Position numbers and translations under genes: made by a program. From Micromonospora chokoriensis (GTDB taxonomy: Bacteria > Actinomycetota > Actinomycetes > Mycobacteriales > Micromonosporaceae), in NCBI RefSeq assembly GCF_000718555.1, contig NZ_JOAN01000003.1, positions 1 through 64,000 of the forward strand: a DNA stretch of 64,000 nucleotides. The letters run 5' to 3'. Under the pieces are notes generated by a model, which made no database searches, was not told where the DNA came from, and was given only the letters and a program-made list of their open reading frames with translations. Shown one piece after another: positions 1-8,339 of the stretch (position 1 is the first letter of the stretch; each line of letters starts with the position of its first letter).

Positions 1-399
1 CCCCACCCCACCCCCACGCTCCCCAGCCCCAGCCTCAGCGCTCCGCGATCTTGCACTTTCGGTCGTCGGTTCGGGCTGATTTGCCACATCTGCCGGGACA
101 GAAAGCGCAAGATCGCGCGAGTAAGGGTGTGACGACAGCGATGCGTAAGCCGGACCAGATGTTCATCAATCCGCACTACCTCGCCGATCATGGAGTTGTG
201 GTGGGTGACAAAGTGCCCGTACAGCACCAAAGCAGGCACCACAACTCCATGATCGACGAAGCCGAGCCGCGCCTTCTCCGCGATCTTGCGATTGCTGTCG
301 CGGCATAGGCGGCATTGGGGGTATCTCGGCGACAGAAAGTGCAAGATCGGCGTAAGCGGGGGATCGCTAACGCAACGGGGGTGCGGGGTACGGGCAGGG
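1..399. repeat. Non-coding region with nested inverted repeats
   Basis: No credible gene lies here. There are two imperfect inverted repeats built on the same CGCGATCTTGC core. The first has arms at 44-64 and 97-117 (19 of 21 positions match). The second is weaker, with arms at about 279-300 and 330-352. Between them is a perfect 19-bp inverted repeat with arms at 185-203 and 237-255 around a 33-nt loop. Its arm sequence recurs at 17983-18000. The pattern suits a family of dispersed palindromic elements. The short open frames here read through these repeats and show no protein signal. Confidence 0.7.
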
Positions 400-1257
400 T
401 TAGCGGCGGTTGTACTTGTACATGGTCAGGGTGCCGAAGACCAGTACGAAGCCGGCGCTCCACAGTAGGAGCCACATCGTGGCCGACGGGTCCGAGTCGC
501 CGCTCATCGCGCCGCGGATCGCGGCCACCAGCTGCGTCACCGGGTTGACCTTCACGAACGCCTGGAGCCAGCCGGGCATGGTGCTCGGCTCGACGAAGAC
601 GTTGCTCAGGAACGTCAGCGGGAACAGCACCATCATGCTGACCCCCATCACCGACTTCTCGCTGCGCAGGATCAGCCCGAAGAACGTCCACACCCAGGAG
701 AACGCGAACGAGAAGACCACAAGCAGCCCGATCCCGACGGCAACGCCGACCAGCCCGCCGGCGGGCCGGAACCCGAGCACCAGCCCGAGGCCCAGGATCA
801 CCAGGGCGGCGAGGATGTAGCGCAGCACGTCGCCGAAGATCATGCCGACCAGGGCGGCCGGGCGCCAGACGGGCAGCGTCCGGAACCGATCGAAGATGCC
901 CTTCTCGATGTCGGTGTTGAGGCCGATGCCGGTGTACATGGTGATCATGACGACGCTTGTCACCATGATGCCGGGCAGGAAGAACTGCAGGTAGTCGCGC
1001 GGGCTGCCGGCGAGAGCGCCACCGAACAGGTACGTGAACATCAGCACCATGATGATCGGGAACGCGGTCACGTCGAAGAGCTGCTCCGGCACGTGCTTGA
1101 TCTTCAGCATGGCCCGCCAGCCGAAGGTGAGCGACGCGCCCAGCGCGCTCGGCCGGGGCGGTCGGGCACCAGGCGCGAGCACTGTCGCCAGGGCCTCGGC
1201 GGACGGGACGTAGACGGACGGCGCCCGTTCGGTTGTGGTGGTCGTGGTGTCGCTCAT
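400..1257 (-). CDS. ABC-2 type exporter permease, DrrB-like
   Basis: Membrane subunit of an ABC exporter, 285 aa. A hydrophilic N-terminus with a run of threonines is followed by about six membrane segments of the ABC-2 type, including a PGIMV segment and a loop with a [18 protein letters not shown] motif typical of the daunorubicin-resistance DrrB family. Its ATG overlaps the stop of the upstream ATPase gene by 4 nt (1254-1257), so the two are translationally coupled and should form one transporter. The family exports drugs, lipids or polyketides; the substrate here cannot be read from sequence. It is the last gene of a three-gene operon with a flavin reductase. Confidence 0.9.
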   Translation of the reverse strand: MSDTTTTTTERAPSVYVPSAEALATVLAPGARPPRPSALGASLTFGWRAMLKIKHVPEQLFDVTAFPIIMVLMFTYLFGGALAGSPRDYLQFFLPGIMVTSVVMITMYTGIGLNTDIEKGIFDRFRTLPVWRPAALVGMIFGDVLRYILAALVILGLGLVLGFRPAGGLVGVAVGIGLLVVFSFAFSWVWTFFGLILRSEKSVMGVSMMVLFPLTFLSNVFVEPSTMPGWLQAFVKVNPVTQLVAAIRGAMSGDSDPSATMWLLLWSAGFVLVFGTLTMYKYNRR

Positions 1258-2267
1258 CGGGCTGCCTCCAGCTCGTCGTCGCGCTCGTCGGTCGGCACGG
1301 CGGGGTGATCGGTCAGGGCCAGGAAGACCTCATCCAGGCTCGGTTGGCCGAGGGAGAAGTTGTCGACGACGATTCCGGCACGGGCCAGGTTGCTGAGCGC
1401 GCGAGCGGCCTGGGCGCTGGCGTCGAGGTCGGTGCCGGCCCCGCCGACGCGAGCGGTCAACGCCACCGGATCTGCGGCGAGCTGCACCGGCACGCCGAGC
1501 GCCTCCCGGAGCACCCGCTCCGCCTCCGGCCGCTTCCCGGGGTCGCGTAGTCGCAGGTGGACGGTGCCGGAGCCGACCGACGACTTCAACTCACCAGGGG
1601 TGCCCTCCGCGATCACCCGGCCGTGGTCGACGACCGCGATCCGGCCGGCGAGCTGGTCGGCCTCGTCGAGGTATTGCGTGGTCAGCAGCACCGTCGTGCC
1701 GTGCGACACCACCGCCCGGACGATCTCCCACACCTGGTTGCGGCTGCGCGGGTCGAGACCGGTGGTCGGCTCGTCGAGGAAGAGCAGATCCGGGGTGTTG
1801 AGGATGCTGGCGGCGATGTCGATGCGTCGCCGCATCCCACCCGAGTACTTCTTGACCTGGCGGTCGCTCGCCTCGGTCAGACCGAACGCGGCGAGCAGGG
1901 CCGCCGCGCGCTCCCGGGCGGCCGGCTTGCGTAGGCCGAGCAGGCGGCCGAGGAGCACCAGGTTCTCCGTACCGGTCAGGTCCTCGTCGACGGAGGCGTA
2001 CTGGCCGGTGAGGCTGACCCGGGACCGGACCTTGTCGGCCTCGGTGACCACGTCGTGCCCGAAGACCCGGGCCGAGCCACCGTCGGGCCGCAGTAACGTG
2101 GCGAGCACCCGGACCGCTGTGGTCTTGCCCGCGCCGTTGGGGCCGAGCAGACCGTAGACGGTGCCGGCGGGCACCCGCAGGTCGATGCCGGCCAGCGCCC
2201 GAGTGTCCCCGAATGAGCGGGTGAGCCCCTCGGCCTCGATGGCCAGGCCGGTGGTGCGTCTACTCAT
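1254..2267 (-). CDS. ABC transporter ATP-binding protein, DrrA-like
   Basis: Nucleotide-binding subunit of the exporter, 337 aa, the usual length for DrrA-type ATPases. It has Walker [10 protein letters not shown] near residue 43, the signature YSGGMRRR near residue 143, Walker [14 protein letters not shown], and a C-terminal extension of about 100 residues typical of drug-exporter ATPases. It lies 27 nt downstream of the flavin reductase and overlaps the permease by 4 nt. It should energise export of an amphiphilic compound with the adjacent permease. No substrate-defining biosynthetic genes lie beside it. Confidence 0.92.
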   Translation of the reverse strand: MSRRTTGLAIEAEGLTRSFGDTRALAGIDLRVPAGTVYGLLGPNGAGKTTAVRVLATLLRPDGGSARVFGHDVVTEADKVRSRVSLTGQYASVDEDLTGTENLVLLGRLLGLRKPAARERAAALLAAFGLTEASDRQVKKYSGGMRRRIDIAASILNTPDLLFLDEPTTGLDPRSRNQVWEIVRAVVSHGTTVLLTTQYLDEADQLAGRIAVVDHGRVIAEGTPGELKSSVGSGTVHLRLRDPGKRPEAERVLREALGVPVQLAADPVALTARVGGAGTDLDASAQAARALSNLARAGIVVDNFSLGQPSLDEVFLALTDHPAVPTDERDDELEAAR

Positions 2268-2294
2268 GATTCTTACCCTTCGTGTTGGACGTGT

Positions 2295-2855
2295 TCAGGA
2301 GGCGTAGGGCCGAGCCGCCCGGCCGTCGCGCAGCGCCAGACCCCACCAGCGGAGCTGGTCGAGCAGGACGTCGACGTCGCGGCGCAGCTCGTCGGTGCAC
2401 TGCGCGGTCGGCTCGCTGGCGAGCAGGTCGATCCCGACGACGTCGCGCACCGTCATCGCGTGCAGTGCGGTGAAGACGGTGCGTAGCTGGTCGACCGCGT
2501 GCAGGCCGGTGGACCGGCAGCCGTACGACACGAAGCCGACCGCTTTGGCCTGCCACTCGTCGTACGCGTAGTCGATGGCTTGTTTCAAGGGTGCTGGGAA
2601 GCTGTGGTTGTACTCGGGGGTGACCACGACGAACGCGTCCGCCCGGCCCACCTCGCGGACGAACGCCCGGATGGAGGCGGTCGGCTCGGCGGGGTAGGCG
2701 GCCGGGAAGTCGTACTCGGTCAGGTCAACGACCGTCACCGCCAGGTCGTCGTGCCGTTCCGCCTGCTCGACGAACCAGTGGGTGACCTGGTCGCCGACCC
2801 GCCTCTCCCGGGTGCTGCCGACGATCACGGCGATCCGCAACGGAGTCATCGCCAC
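2295..2855 (-). CDS. NADPH-dependent FMN reductase family protein
   Basis: Flavodoxin-fold oxidoreductase of 186 aa. The N-terminal IVGSTRERR segment is the FMN-phosphate loop of this family, and TPEYNHSFPAPLKQAIDY is its conserved central motif. Members reduce flavins, quinones, azo dyes or chromate with NAD(P)H. It is the first gene of an operon with the DrrAB-like exporter, so a role in detoxifying or exporting a redox-active compound is a fair inference. A perfect 13-bp palindrome lies 36-62 nt upstream of the start and may be its operator. Confidence 0.88.
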   Translation of the reverse strand: MAMTPLRIAVIVGSTRERRVGDQVTHWFVEQAERHDDLAVTVVDLTEYDFPAAYPAEPTASIRAFVREVGRADAFVVVTPEYNHSFPAPLKQAIDYAYDEWQAKAVGFVSYGCRSTGLHAVDQLRTVFTALHAMTVRDVVGIDLLASEPTAQCTDELRRDVDVLLDQLRWWGLALRDGRAARPYAS

Positions 2856-2890
2856 CCCCTTCCATCGTGAAGGCGCGAGATGACGACGGA

Positions 2891-2917
2891 CGCCCGCTAG
2901 ATCAGATCTAGCGGGCG
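2891..2917. promoter_or_regulatory. Perfect palindrome, candidate operator
   Basis: Two 13-bp arms (2891-2903 and 2905-2917) are exact reverse complements around a single central base, reading CGCCCGCTAGATC outwards. The site is 36 nt upstream of the flavin-reductase start, where a dimeric repressor such as TetR or MarR would bind. A loop of one base makes an RNA hairpin less likely than a DNA operator. No TetR or MarR gene is adjacent; the nearest regulator is the LysR gene at 3981-4946. Confidence 0.5.
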
Positions 2918-2946
2918 TGGTTCAGGGGCTGCTGAGCACACGGAAA

Positions 2947-2992
2947 AGCGCTATACCGCAGAGTCATGGTTATGACTGTGCGGTATAGCGCT
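2947..2992 (-). terminator. Hairpin downstream of aldo/keto reductase
   Basis: A 21-bp stem with one mismatch and a 4-nt loop lies 36 nt past the stop of the aldo/keto reductase (3028). Its apex reads AGTCAT-N4-ATGACT, the same as the long hairpin at 41065-41114. It probably terminates the reductase transcript, and may also be a copy of a dispersed palindromic repeat. Confidence 0.6.
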
Positions 2993-3027
2993 CACCGGGA
3001 CATCACCCGCCAGTCGGCGGGCTCAGG

Positions 3028-3879
3028 TCAGTTGGGCAGGTAGGCGAAAGTGTCCGGGTTCGGGCCCTGCCGGCCCGCCTCGCCCTTGTTCAGCTCGGTG
3101 ATCCGCTCCATCGCCGCGTCGTCAAGCGAGAAGTCGAAGATCCGAGTGTTCTCCTCGACCCGCTTCGGCGTGGTCGACTTCGGGAAGATGATGTCGCCGC
3201 GCTGCACGTGCCAGCGGAGCACCACCTGCGCCGGGCTCCGGTCGAGCTGCTGGGCGATGTCGACAACGGTCGGGTCGTTGAGCACCTTGCCCTGGGCGAT
3301 GGGCGACCACGCCTCGGTGAGGATGTTGTGCTCGCGGCCGTAGGCGCGGACCTCGTCGTTGGTGAAGTACGGGTGCGCCTCGATCTGGTTGACCGCCGGC
3401 ACGACGCTCGTCTCGGCGGCCAGCCGTTCCAGGTGCGACACCTGGAAGTTCGACACGCCGATCGAGCGGGCCCGGCCGTCGCGCTGGATCTCCTCCAGCA
3501 CCTTCCAGGTCGAGGCGTAGTCGCCGTCGTACAGGGTCGGCAGCGGCCAGTGGATCAGGAACAGGTCGATGTAGTCCATCTTCAGCGCCGCGAGCGTCGA
3601 GTCGAACGCCTTACGGGCGTCGTCGGGGGCGTGGAAGGCGTTGCTCAGCTTGCTGGTCACGTAGACCGCGCTGCGGTCGAGACCGGAGACGCGGACCGCC
3701 TCGCCGACCTCGGCCTCGTTGCCGTACATCTGGGCCGTGTCGATGTGCCGGTAGCCCACCTCCAAGGCGGTGGTGACCGCCGCAACGGTGTCCTTCGGCT
3801 CGATCTGGAACACCCCGAAACCGAGCTGGGGAATGGTCGTGCCGTCGTTCAGGGTGATGTCGGGAATCGTGTTCGCCAT
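3028..3879 (-). CDS. Aldo/keto reductase
   Basis: NADPH-dependent carbonyl reductase of 283 aa, similar to 2,5-diketo-D-gluconate reductases (AKR5 group). The catalytic tetrad is recognisable: Asp47 and Tyr52 in HIDTAQMYGNE, the Lys in VTSKLSN, and the His in LFLIHWP. The C-terminal PKSTTPKRVEEN segment is the usual NADPH 2'-phosphate-binding region. It stands alone between a LysR gene upstream on the same strand (101 nt away) and a terminator-like hairpin. A second, less similar aldo/keto reductase is at 33232-34020. The physiological substrate is unknown. Confidence 0.92.
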   Translation of the reverse strand: MANTIPDITLNDGTTIPQLGFGVFQIEPKDTVAAVTTALEVGYRHIDTAQMYGNEAEVGEAVRVSGLDRSAVYVTSKLSNAFHAPDDARKAFDSTLAALKMDYIDLFLIHWPLPTLYDGDYASTWKVLEEIQRDGRARSIGVSNFQVSHLERLAAETSVVPAVNQIEAHPYFTNDEVRAYGREHNILTEAWSPIAQGKVLNDPTVVDIAQQLDRSPAQVVLRWHVQRGDIIFPKSTTPKRVEENTRIFDFSLDDAAMERITELNKGEAGRQGPNPDTFAYLPN

Positions 3880-3980
3880 TGCGGCTCCTTCGCGTCATCG
3901 TCGTTGCCCTGTCATCCATACCCGCGCAACGGGCCGAATCACCGCACAATGCGGAGTGAGGAACATAACGCCGGATCGGT

Positions 3981-4946
3981 TCACCCGGTCGTGTCGAACA
4001 GCACCGGCCACGGCCGCGCCGCCGGCACCGAGGTCGCGGGCGGCGTGGGCGTACTGGGCTCGGCGTCGGCCAGCACTTCTGCGGCGAGTTGACCGAACAT
4101 CGCCGCCGCCGGGTGCGCCGACCGTTCCGGCCAGGCCGCCGAGGTGCGCTTCGCCAGCGGCGCGTCGGTGATCGGCCGCCAGGCCATCCGGGGTTCCCGG
4201 CGGGCCACCGCCGCCGGTTCCACGGCCACCCCGCCGCCGGCCAGCACCAGCCCGCAGAGAAACTCCGGGTTGCGGGCCGGGCGTACCCGGGCCGGGTGCC
4301 AACCATGCTGTCGGCACACCGCCAGCAGGTGGTCGTGCCAGCCCGGCGCGGTGGCGCGCGGCGCGGCCACCAGATCCAGACCCGCCAGCGACGCGAGCGT
4401 CACCGCACGGCCGCGGGCCAGCGGCGAGGTGCGCGGCAGCAGCACCCCCAGGGGTACGTCGACCGGGGCGCCGAAGCGCAGCCCGTCCGCCGCCACCGGG
4501 TGGTGCACGAGCCCCACGTCCAGGGTCCGCTCGGCGAGCATCCGCACCTGCTCGGCAGTGGTCAGCTCGTGCAGCTCCACGTCCAGGCCGGGTGCCCGGG
4601 TGGTGAGCCCGTCCAGCAGCGAGCGCAGCGTCACGGCCGGCGTCTCCGGTGGCACCCCGGCCCGGAGTACGCCCAGCTCACCGGCGCGAATCTGCCCCAT
4701 CAGACTGCGCAGTCGACCCTCGCCGGCGAGCAGCTCCTCCGCCTCGCCGAGCAGTAGCTCCCCGGCGGTGGTGAGGCGGACCTGGCGACGGGATCGGTCG
4801 AACAGCTCGACCGTCAGCTCACGCTCCAGTCGTTGGATCGACTGGCTCAGTGGCGGCTGGGCCATCCCGAGCAGCTCCGCGGCCCGCCCGAAGTGCAGCT
4901 CGTGTGCGACCACCACGAAGTGCCGCAGGTGCCGGAGCAGATCCAC
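3981..4946 (-). CDS. LysR family transcriptional regulator
   Basis: DNA-binding regulator of about 321 aa. The N-terminal winged helix-turn-helix reads LLRHLRHFVVVAHELHFGRA, then the LysR recognition segment QPPLSQSIQRLERELTVELFDRS. The rest is the periplasmic-binding-protein-like effector domain. I start it at the GTG at 4946, immediately before the conserved helix; the frame stays open upstream to 5027, but that part would overlap the divergent gene and looks unlike a LysR N-terminus. The divergent serine hydrolase begins only 52 nt away, so the shared gap is the likely control region for that gene, for itself, or both. Confidence 0.9.
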   Translation of the reverse strand: MDLLRHLRHFVVVAHELHFGRAAELLGMAQPPLSQSIQRLERELTVELFDRSRRQVRLTTAGELLLGEAEELLAGEGRLRSLMGQIRAGELGVLRAGVPPETPAVTLRSLLDGLTTRAPGLDVELHELTTAEQVRMLAERTLDVGLVHHPVAADGLRFGAPVDVPLGVLLPRTSPLARGRAVTLASLAGLDLVAAPRATAPGWHDHLLAVCRQHGWHPARVRPARNPEFLCGLVLAGGGVAVEPAAVARREPRMAWRPITDAPLAKRTSAAWPERSAHPAAAMFGQLAAEVLADAEPSTPTPPATSVPAARPWPVLFDTTG

Positions 4947-4998
4947 GGCCCGGACCCTACGCCAGCGCCGGCCCGACGCCGCTGGATACCGTGCTGGC

Positions 4999-5925
4999 GT
5001 GGACGTGGAGGAACGCATCGAGGCCATCTTCGCCGCTGCTCAGGTGACAGCCAGCCTGCACGTCGTCGACCTGGACACGGTCGACCTGGACGTGCGCCCC
5101 GACGACGGCGGTCCGGCCGGTGGCGGTCGCGAGATCGGGGTGCGGGCCGACGAGCAGGTAGTGATCGCCTCGATCTTCAAGGTCCTACTGGTGCTGGAGT
5201 TCGCCCGGCAGGTCGAGGCCGGTCAGTTGGATCCGACCGAGCGGGTCCTGGTCACCGCCGCCGACCGGCTCGGCGGGTGGGGCTTGGCCGGCTGCACCGA
5301 CGACGCCGAGGTGTCGCTGCGCGACCTCGCGTACTTCGCCATGTCGGTCACCGACAACACGGCCGCCGACCTGCTGCTGCGCCGGGTCGGCCCGGACCTG
5401 CTGCCGATGCTCGCCGTCGAGCTGGGGCTGACCCGTACCCGTCTCCTCGGTGGTCCTCGGGAACTGGTCGAGATGATGCTCGCCGACGTGGGCGCCCGGA
5501 CCGAGGCGGAGTTCGCCCGGATCTTCCCCACGTTGCCGGCGGACCGGGTCCGGGCGATGCGGGTCTTCGACCCCGCGCACACCACCTCCAGCACCGCCCG
5601 GGAGATCACCCGCCTGCTCACGCTGATCTGGCGGGACGAGGCCGGGCCGGCGGCGGCCTGCGCGATGGTCCGCACCTGGATGGCCCAACAGATCTTCTGG
5701 ACCCGGCTGGCGGCCGGTTTCCCGCCCGGCGTCCGGGTCTCCGGAAAGACCGGCACCCTGCCCGGGTTCCACTTGGAGGCCGGGGTCGCCGAATACCCCG
5801 ACGGCGGCCGGTACGCGATCGCCGTCTTCGCCCGAGCCGTTGAGTTGACCCCGCGCCGCATCGACGTGGACCTGGCGATGGGGGAGGCCGCCCGGACGGC
5901 CGTGGAGGCGCTGCGCGGCGATTGA
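4999..5925 (+). CDS. Serine hydrolase with class A beta-lactamase fold
   Basis: Penicillin-recognising serine hydrolase of 308 aa. Visible motifs are S58-I-F-K61 (active-site SxxK), T118-D-N120 where class A enzymes have SDN, and K250-T-G252 in SGKTG. I see no clear omega-loop ExxLN carrying the deacylating glutamate, and no signal peptide, so activity as a true beta-lactamase is doubtful; many actinobacterial members are uncharacterised hydrolases. The start is GTG at 4999, with a second GTG two codons later. It is divergent from a LysR gene, an arrangement known from regulated beta-lactamase loci. Confidence 0.8.
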   Translation: MDVEERIEAIFAAAQVTASLHVVDLDTVDLDVRPDDGGPAGGGREIGVRADEQVVIASIFKVLLVLEFARQVEAGQLDPTERVLVTAADRLGGWGLAGCTDDAEVSLRDLAYFAMSVTDNTAADLLLRRVGPDLLPMLAVELGLTRTRLLGGPRELVEMMLADVGARTEAEFARIFPTLPADRVRAMRVFDPAHTTSSTAREITRLLTLIWRDEAGPAAACAMVRTWMAQQIFWTRLAAGFPPGVRVSGKTGTLPGFHLEAGVAEYPDGGRYAIAVFARAVELTPRRIDVDLAMGEAARTAVEALRGD

Positions 5926-6078
5926 TTTCGCACCCGTCCGAGCGTGTCAGCATCCCTACTGAGCAGGCCCGATATCCGGTGGCGTATCGGAGCCCTGGTC
6001 TTCGATCTTGGACCGGGGCTGGGTGGCGCTGGTTGGCTCGTGGTCGACCAACCGCCCGACCACGGGGAGCAGATCCGT

Positions 6079-7056
6079 ATGCCCAGTCTCGACCGCCGAC
6101 GCTTCCTGCGCGACGCCGCCGCCACCACCGCCCTGGTCTCCGCCGGTGGCCTCGCCACCGGCACCGTCACCCCGGCCCACGCCGCGCCGTCGACCGCCGC
6201 AGCCGCGCCGACCGCCCGCCGCAAGGGAGCGGTCAGCTTCCGCTGGTGGGGTACGGCCGGCTGGCGCGTCGACATCGGCGACCGCACCGTCCTGGTCGAC
6301 CCGTTCCTCAGCCGGATCGACACCGGGCTGTTCACCGGGCCGTTCAGGACCGACACGAAGTTGACCGTGCGCACCGACGTGATCGACCCGCGGGTCGACA
6401 AGGCCACGACGGTGCTGGTCACGCACACCCACTGGGACCACTTCATGGACGTGCCCTACATCGCCAAGCGCACCGGCGCGCGGGTGTTCGGCACGCTTAC
6501 CGCGTACCACCTGGGGTTGGCCTACGGGTTGCCCTCTTCGCAGCTCAGCGCCGTGAAGGGTGGGGAGGTGCTGGACTTCGGCGACCACAGCATCGAGGTG
6601 GTCGGCTCGCTGCACAGCCGCAACCCGTCGTACTCGGTGGCCTTTCCCGGGGTGCGGGTGAGTCAGCCGGCGCAGCCGGCGACCATCGCGGACCTGCCGG
6701 AGGGCGACACGCTGGGCTACCTGCTGCGGGTCGAGAGCGGCCCGTCGGTCTACTTCACCGGGGCCAGCGACGTCGCCGAGCGGAATCTCACCGGCCTGTC
6801 GCCCGACGTGGCGATGGTGGCCATGCAGAACGCCACCACCACCGGCGACTACCTGCCCCGGCTGCTGGCCGGCCTCGACTACCCGAAGGTCGTGGTGCCG
6901 GTGCACTACGACAACTTCGAGACGGAGTTGCAGAACCCGCCGCCGGTCGCCCCGACCGACCGCACCCGGTTGAACGAGATGATCGCGGCGGTGCGCCGGA
7001 TCTCGCCGCGCAGCCGGGTGCTGGTGCCCGAGTACGAGACCGCGTACCACTTCTGA
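6079..7056 (+). CDS. Tat-exported metallo-beta-lactamase fold hydrolase
   Basis: Secreted or membrane-released zinc hydrolase of 325 aa. The N-terminus LDRRRFLRDAAATTALVSAG is a twin-arginine signal, ending with AHAA near residue 36. The mature part has the metal motif H116-T-H118-W-D120-H121, then a histidine in the VVGSLHSRNPSY segment and one in VVVPVHYDNF. The overall pattern resembles UlaG/YcjX-like 'L-ascorbate-lactonase' members of the fold. The start is ATG at 6079, preceded by GGGGAG; the frame is open further upstream but loses the Tat pattern. The substrate is unknown. Confidence 0.88.
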   Translation: MPSLDRRRFLRDAAATTALVSAGGLATGTVTPAHAAPSTAAAAPTARRKGAVSFRWWGTAGWRVDIGDRTVLVDPFLSRIDTGLFTGPFRTDTKLTVRTDVIDPRVDKATTVLVTHTHWDHFMDVPYIAKRTGARVFGTLTAYHLGLAYGLPSSQLSAVKGGEVLDFGDHSIEVVGSLHSRNPSYSVAFPGVRVSQPAQPATIADLPEGDTLGYLLRVESGPSVYFTGASDVAERNLTGLSPDVAMVAMQNATTTGDYLPRLLAGLDYPKVVVPVHYDNFETELQNPPPVAPTDRTRLNEMIAAVRRISPRSRVLVPEYETAYHF

Positions 7057-7063
7057 GCGGTGT

Positions 7064-7095
7064 CGGTGGGGGTCGCCGGGCCGCGACCCTCACCG
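7064..7095. terminator. Bidirectional terminator hairpin
   Basis: A 13-bp stem (7064-7076 with 7083-7095, one G-U pair) with a 6-nt loop fills the gap between two convergent genes (stops at 7056 and 7099). It probably terminates both. Confidence 0.6.
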
Positions 7096-7098
7096 CGC

Positions 7099-7641
7099 TC
7101 AGGCGGCGGTCAACTCGGCCAGGGCCCGCACCGACTTCCAGTTGCGGGTGGTGGCCACCACGCCGAGCTTCTTCTCCAGGTACGCGTTGGTGAACTTCGA
7201 CCGCCCGTAACCGCCGTCGACGTAGTGCAGGAACACCTCCCGGCCGGTCACCGTGAACGACACGTTCTCGCTCCCGGGCACGGCAAGGGCGTCCACCGTG
7301 GACTTCTTCGGCGCGCTGGCGAGGAACGCCACCAGCAGCCGCGTCGGGTCATCCTCCCGGTCGGCGTACGGGTTGCCGCCGGCGATCGCCGCCAACTCCC
7401 GGCCGCTGCGCACCAACACCGGCACGGTCATCGCCAGCTCGTCGGTGAGCGCCCGCTCGATCCCGGCGGCCAGCTTCTCCGCATCGCTTACCGTGCTGCC
7501 GAAGGCCACGTTGCCGCTCTGCAGGTACGTCTTGACGTCCTCGTGCCCGAGGTCGGTGACGATCCGGCGTAGGTCGGCCATCGCCAGCCGGGTGGTGGCG
7601 CCGACGTTGACCCCGCGCAGCAGGGCGACGTACCTGGTCAT
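7099..7641 (-). CDS. DUF1697 family protein
   Basis: Cytoplasmic protein of 180 aa. The opening MTRYVALLRGVNVG, the following MADLRRIVTDLGHEDVKTYL and the QSGNVAFGS motif are hallmarks of DUF1697, a widespread actinobacterial family with no proven function. The C-terminal GRSKFTNAYLEKKLGVVATTRNW segment is also typical. It is 29 nt downstream of a response regulator on the same strand and convergent with the Tat hydrolase. Position alone does not tie it to the two-component system. Confidence 0.88.
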   Translation of the reverse strand: MTRYVALLRGVNVGATTRLAMADLRRIVTDLGHEDVKTYLQSGNVAFGSTVSDAEKLAAGIERALTDELAMTVPVLVRSGRELAAIAGGNPYADREDDPTRLLVAFLASAPKKSTVDALAVPGSENVSFTVTGREVFLHYVDGGYGRSKFTNAYLEKKLGVVATTRNWKSVRALAELTAA

Positions 7642-7670
7642 GGCTCCTCCTCGGGTGCGGGCCGACTGGC

Positions 7671-8339
7671 TCAGCGTAGGCCGCCCGGCCCCACCAGGCC
7701 CGTCTCGTAGGCGACGATGACCAGTTGCGCCCGATCACGCACCGCCAGCTTGGTCAACAACCGCCCGACGTGCGTCTTGACGGTGGCCTGGCTGAGGTTG
7801 AGGTGCGCGGCCAACTCCGCGTTGGACAGCCCCCGGGCGATCAGCGCGAGCACCTCCCGTTCCCGTTCGGTCACCCCGTCGAGCTGTCGGGGCAGCGGTC
7901 GGGTCGGCTCCGGCTGCCGGGCGAACTCGTCGATCAACCGGCGGGTCACCGTCGGCGCGAGCAGCCCCTCCCCGGCGGCGACCACCCGGATCCCGGTCAG
8001 CAGGTCCGCCGGTGGGGTGTCCTTGAGTAGGAAGCCGCTGGCTCCGGCGCGCAGCGCCCCGTAGACGTACTCGTCGAGGTCGAACGTGGTCAGGATGATG
8101 ACCCGGGTGCCGGACGTCGCCGGGTCGGCGCAGATCCGCCTGGTCGCCTCGATGCCATCCATCTCCGGCATCCGGACGTCCATCAGCACCACGTCCGGCC
8201 GGTGCTGCCCGACCAACGCCACGGCCTCCACGCCGGTGCCCGCCTCACCGACGGTGGTGCAATCCGGGCTGAGATCGACAAGCAGCCGGAAACTGCCGCG
8301 CAGCAGAGCCTGGTCGTCGGCGATCAGTACGCGGATCAC
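7671..8339 (-). CDS. NarL/LuxR-type response regulator
   Basis: Two-component response regulator of 222 aa. The receiver domain carries acidic D8-D9, the phospho-acceptor D54 in VVLMDVRMPEMDG, and the conserved Lys in FLLKDTPP. The C-terminal LuxR helix-turn-helix starts at LTER-like VTEREREVLALIARGLSNAEL. Its ATG overlaps the stop of the histidine kinase by 4 nt, so the pair is co-translated. The kinase-regulator pair is divergent from a MacB-type ABC exporter, the likely regulated target. Confidence 0.93.
   Translation of the reverse strand: MIRVLIADDQALLRGSFRLLVDLSPDCTTVGEAGTGVEAVALVGQHRPDVVLMDVRMPEMDGIEATRRICADPATSGTRVIILTTFDLDEYVYGALRAGASGFLLKDTPPADLLTGIRVVAAGEGLLAPTVTRRLIDEFARQPEPTRPLPRQLDGVTEREREVLALIARGLSNAELAAHLNLSQATVKTHVGRLLTKLAVRDRAQLVIVAYETGLVGPGGLR

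Noticed and set aside
188..691. Long open frames at the left end overlapping the permease gene
   Set aside because: They are antisense or out of frame to the permease and run through the repeats; amino-acid content is Arg/Pro-rich as expected for shadow frames in high-GC DNA.
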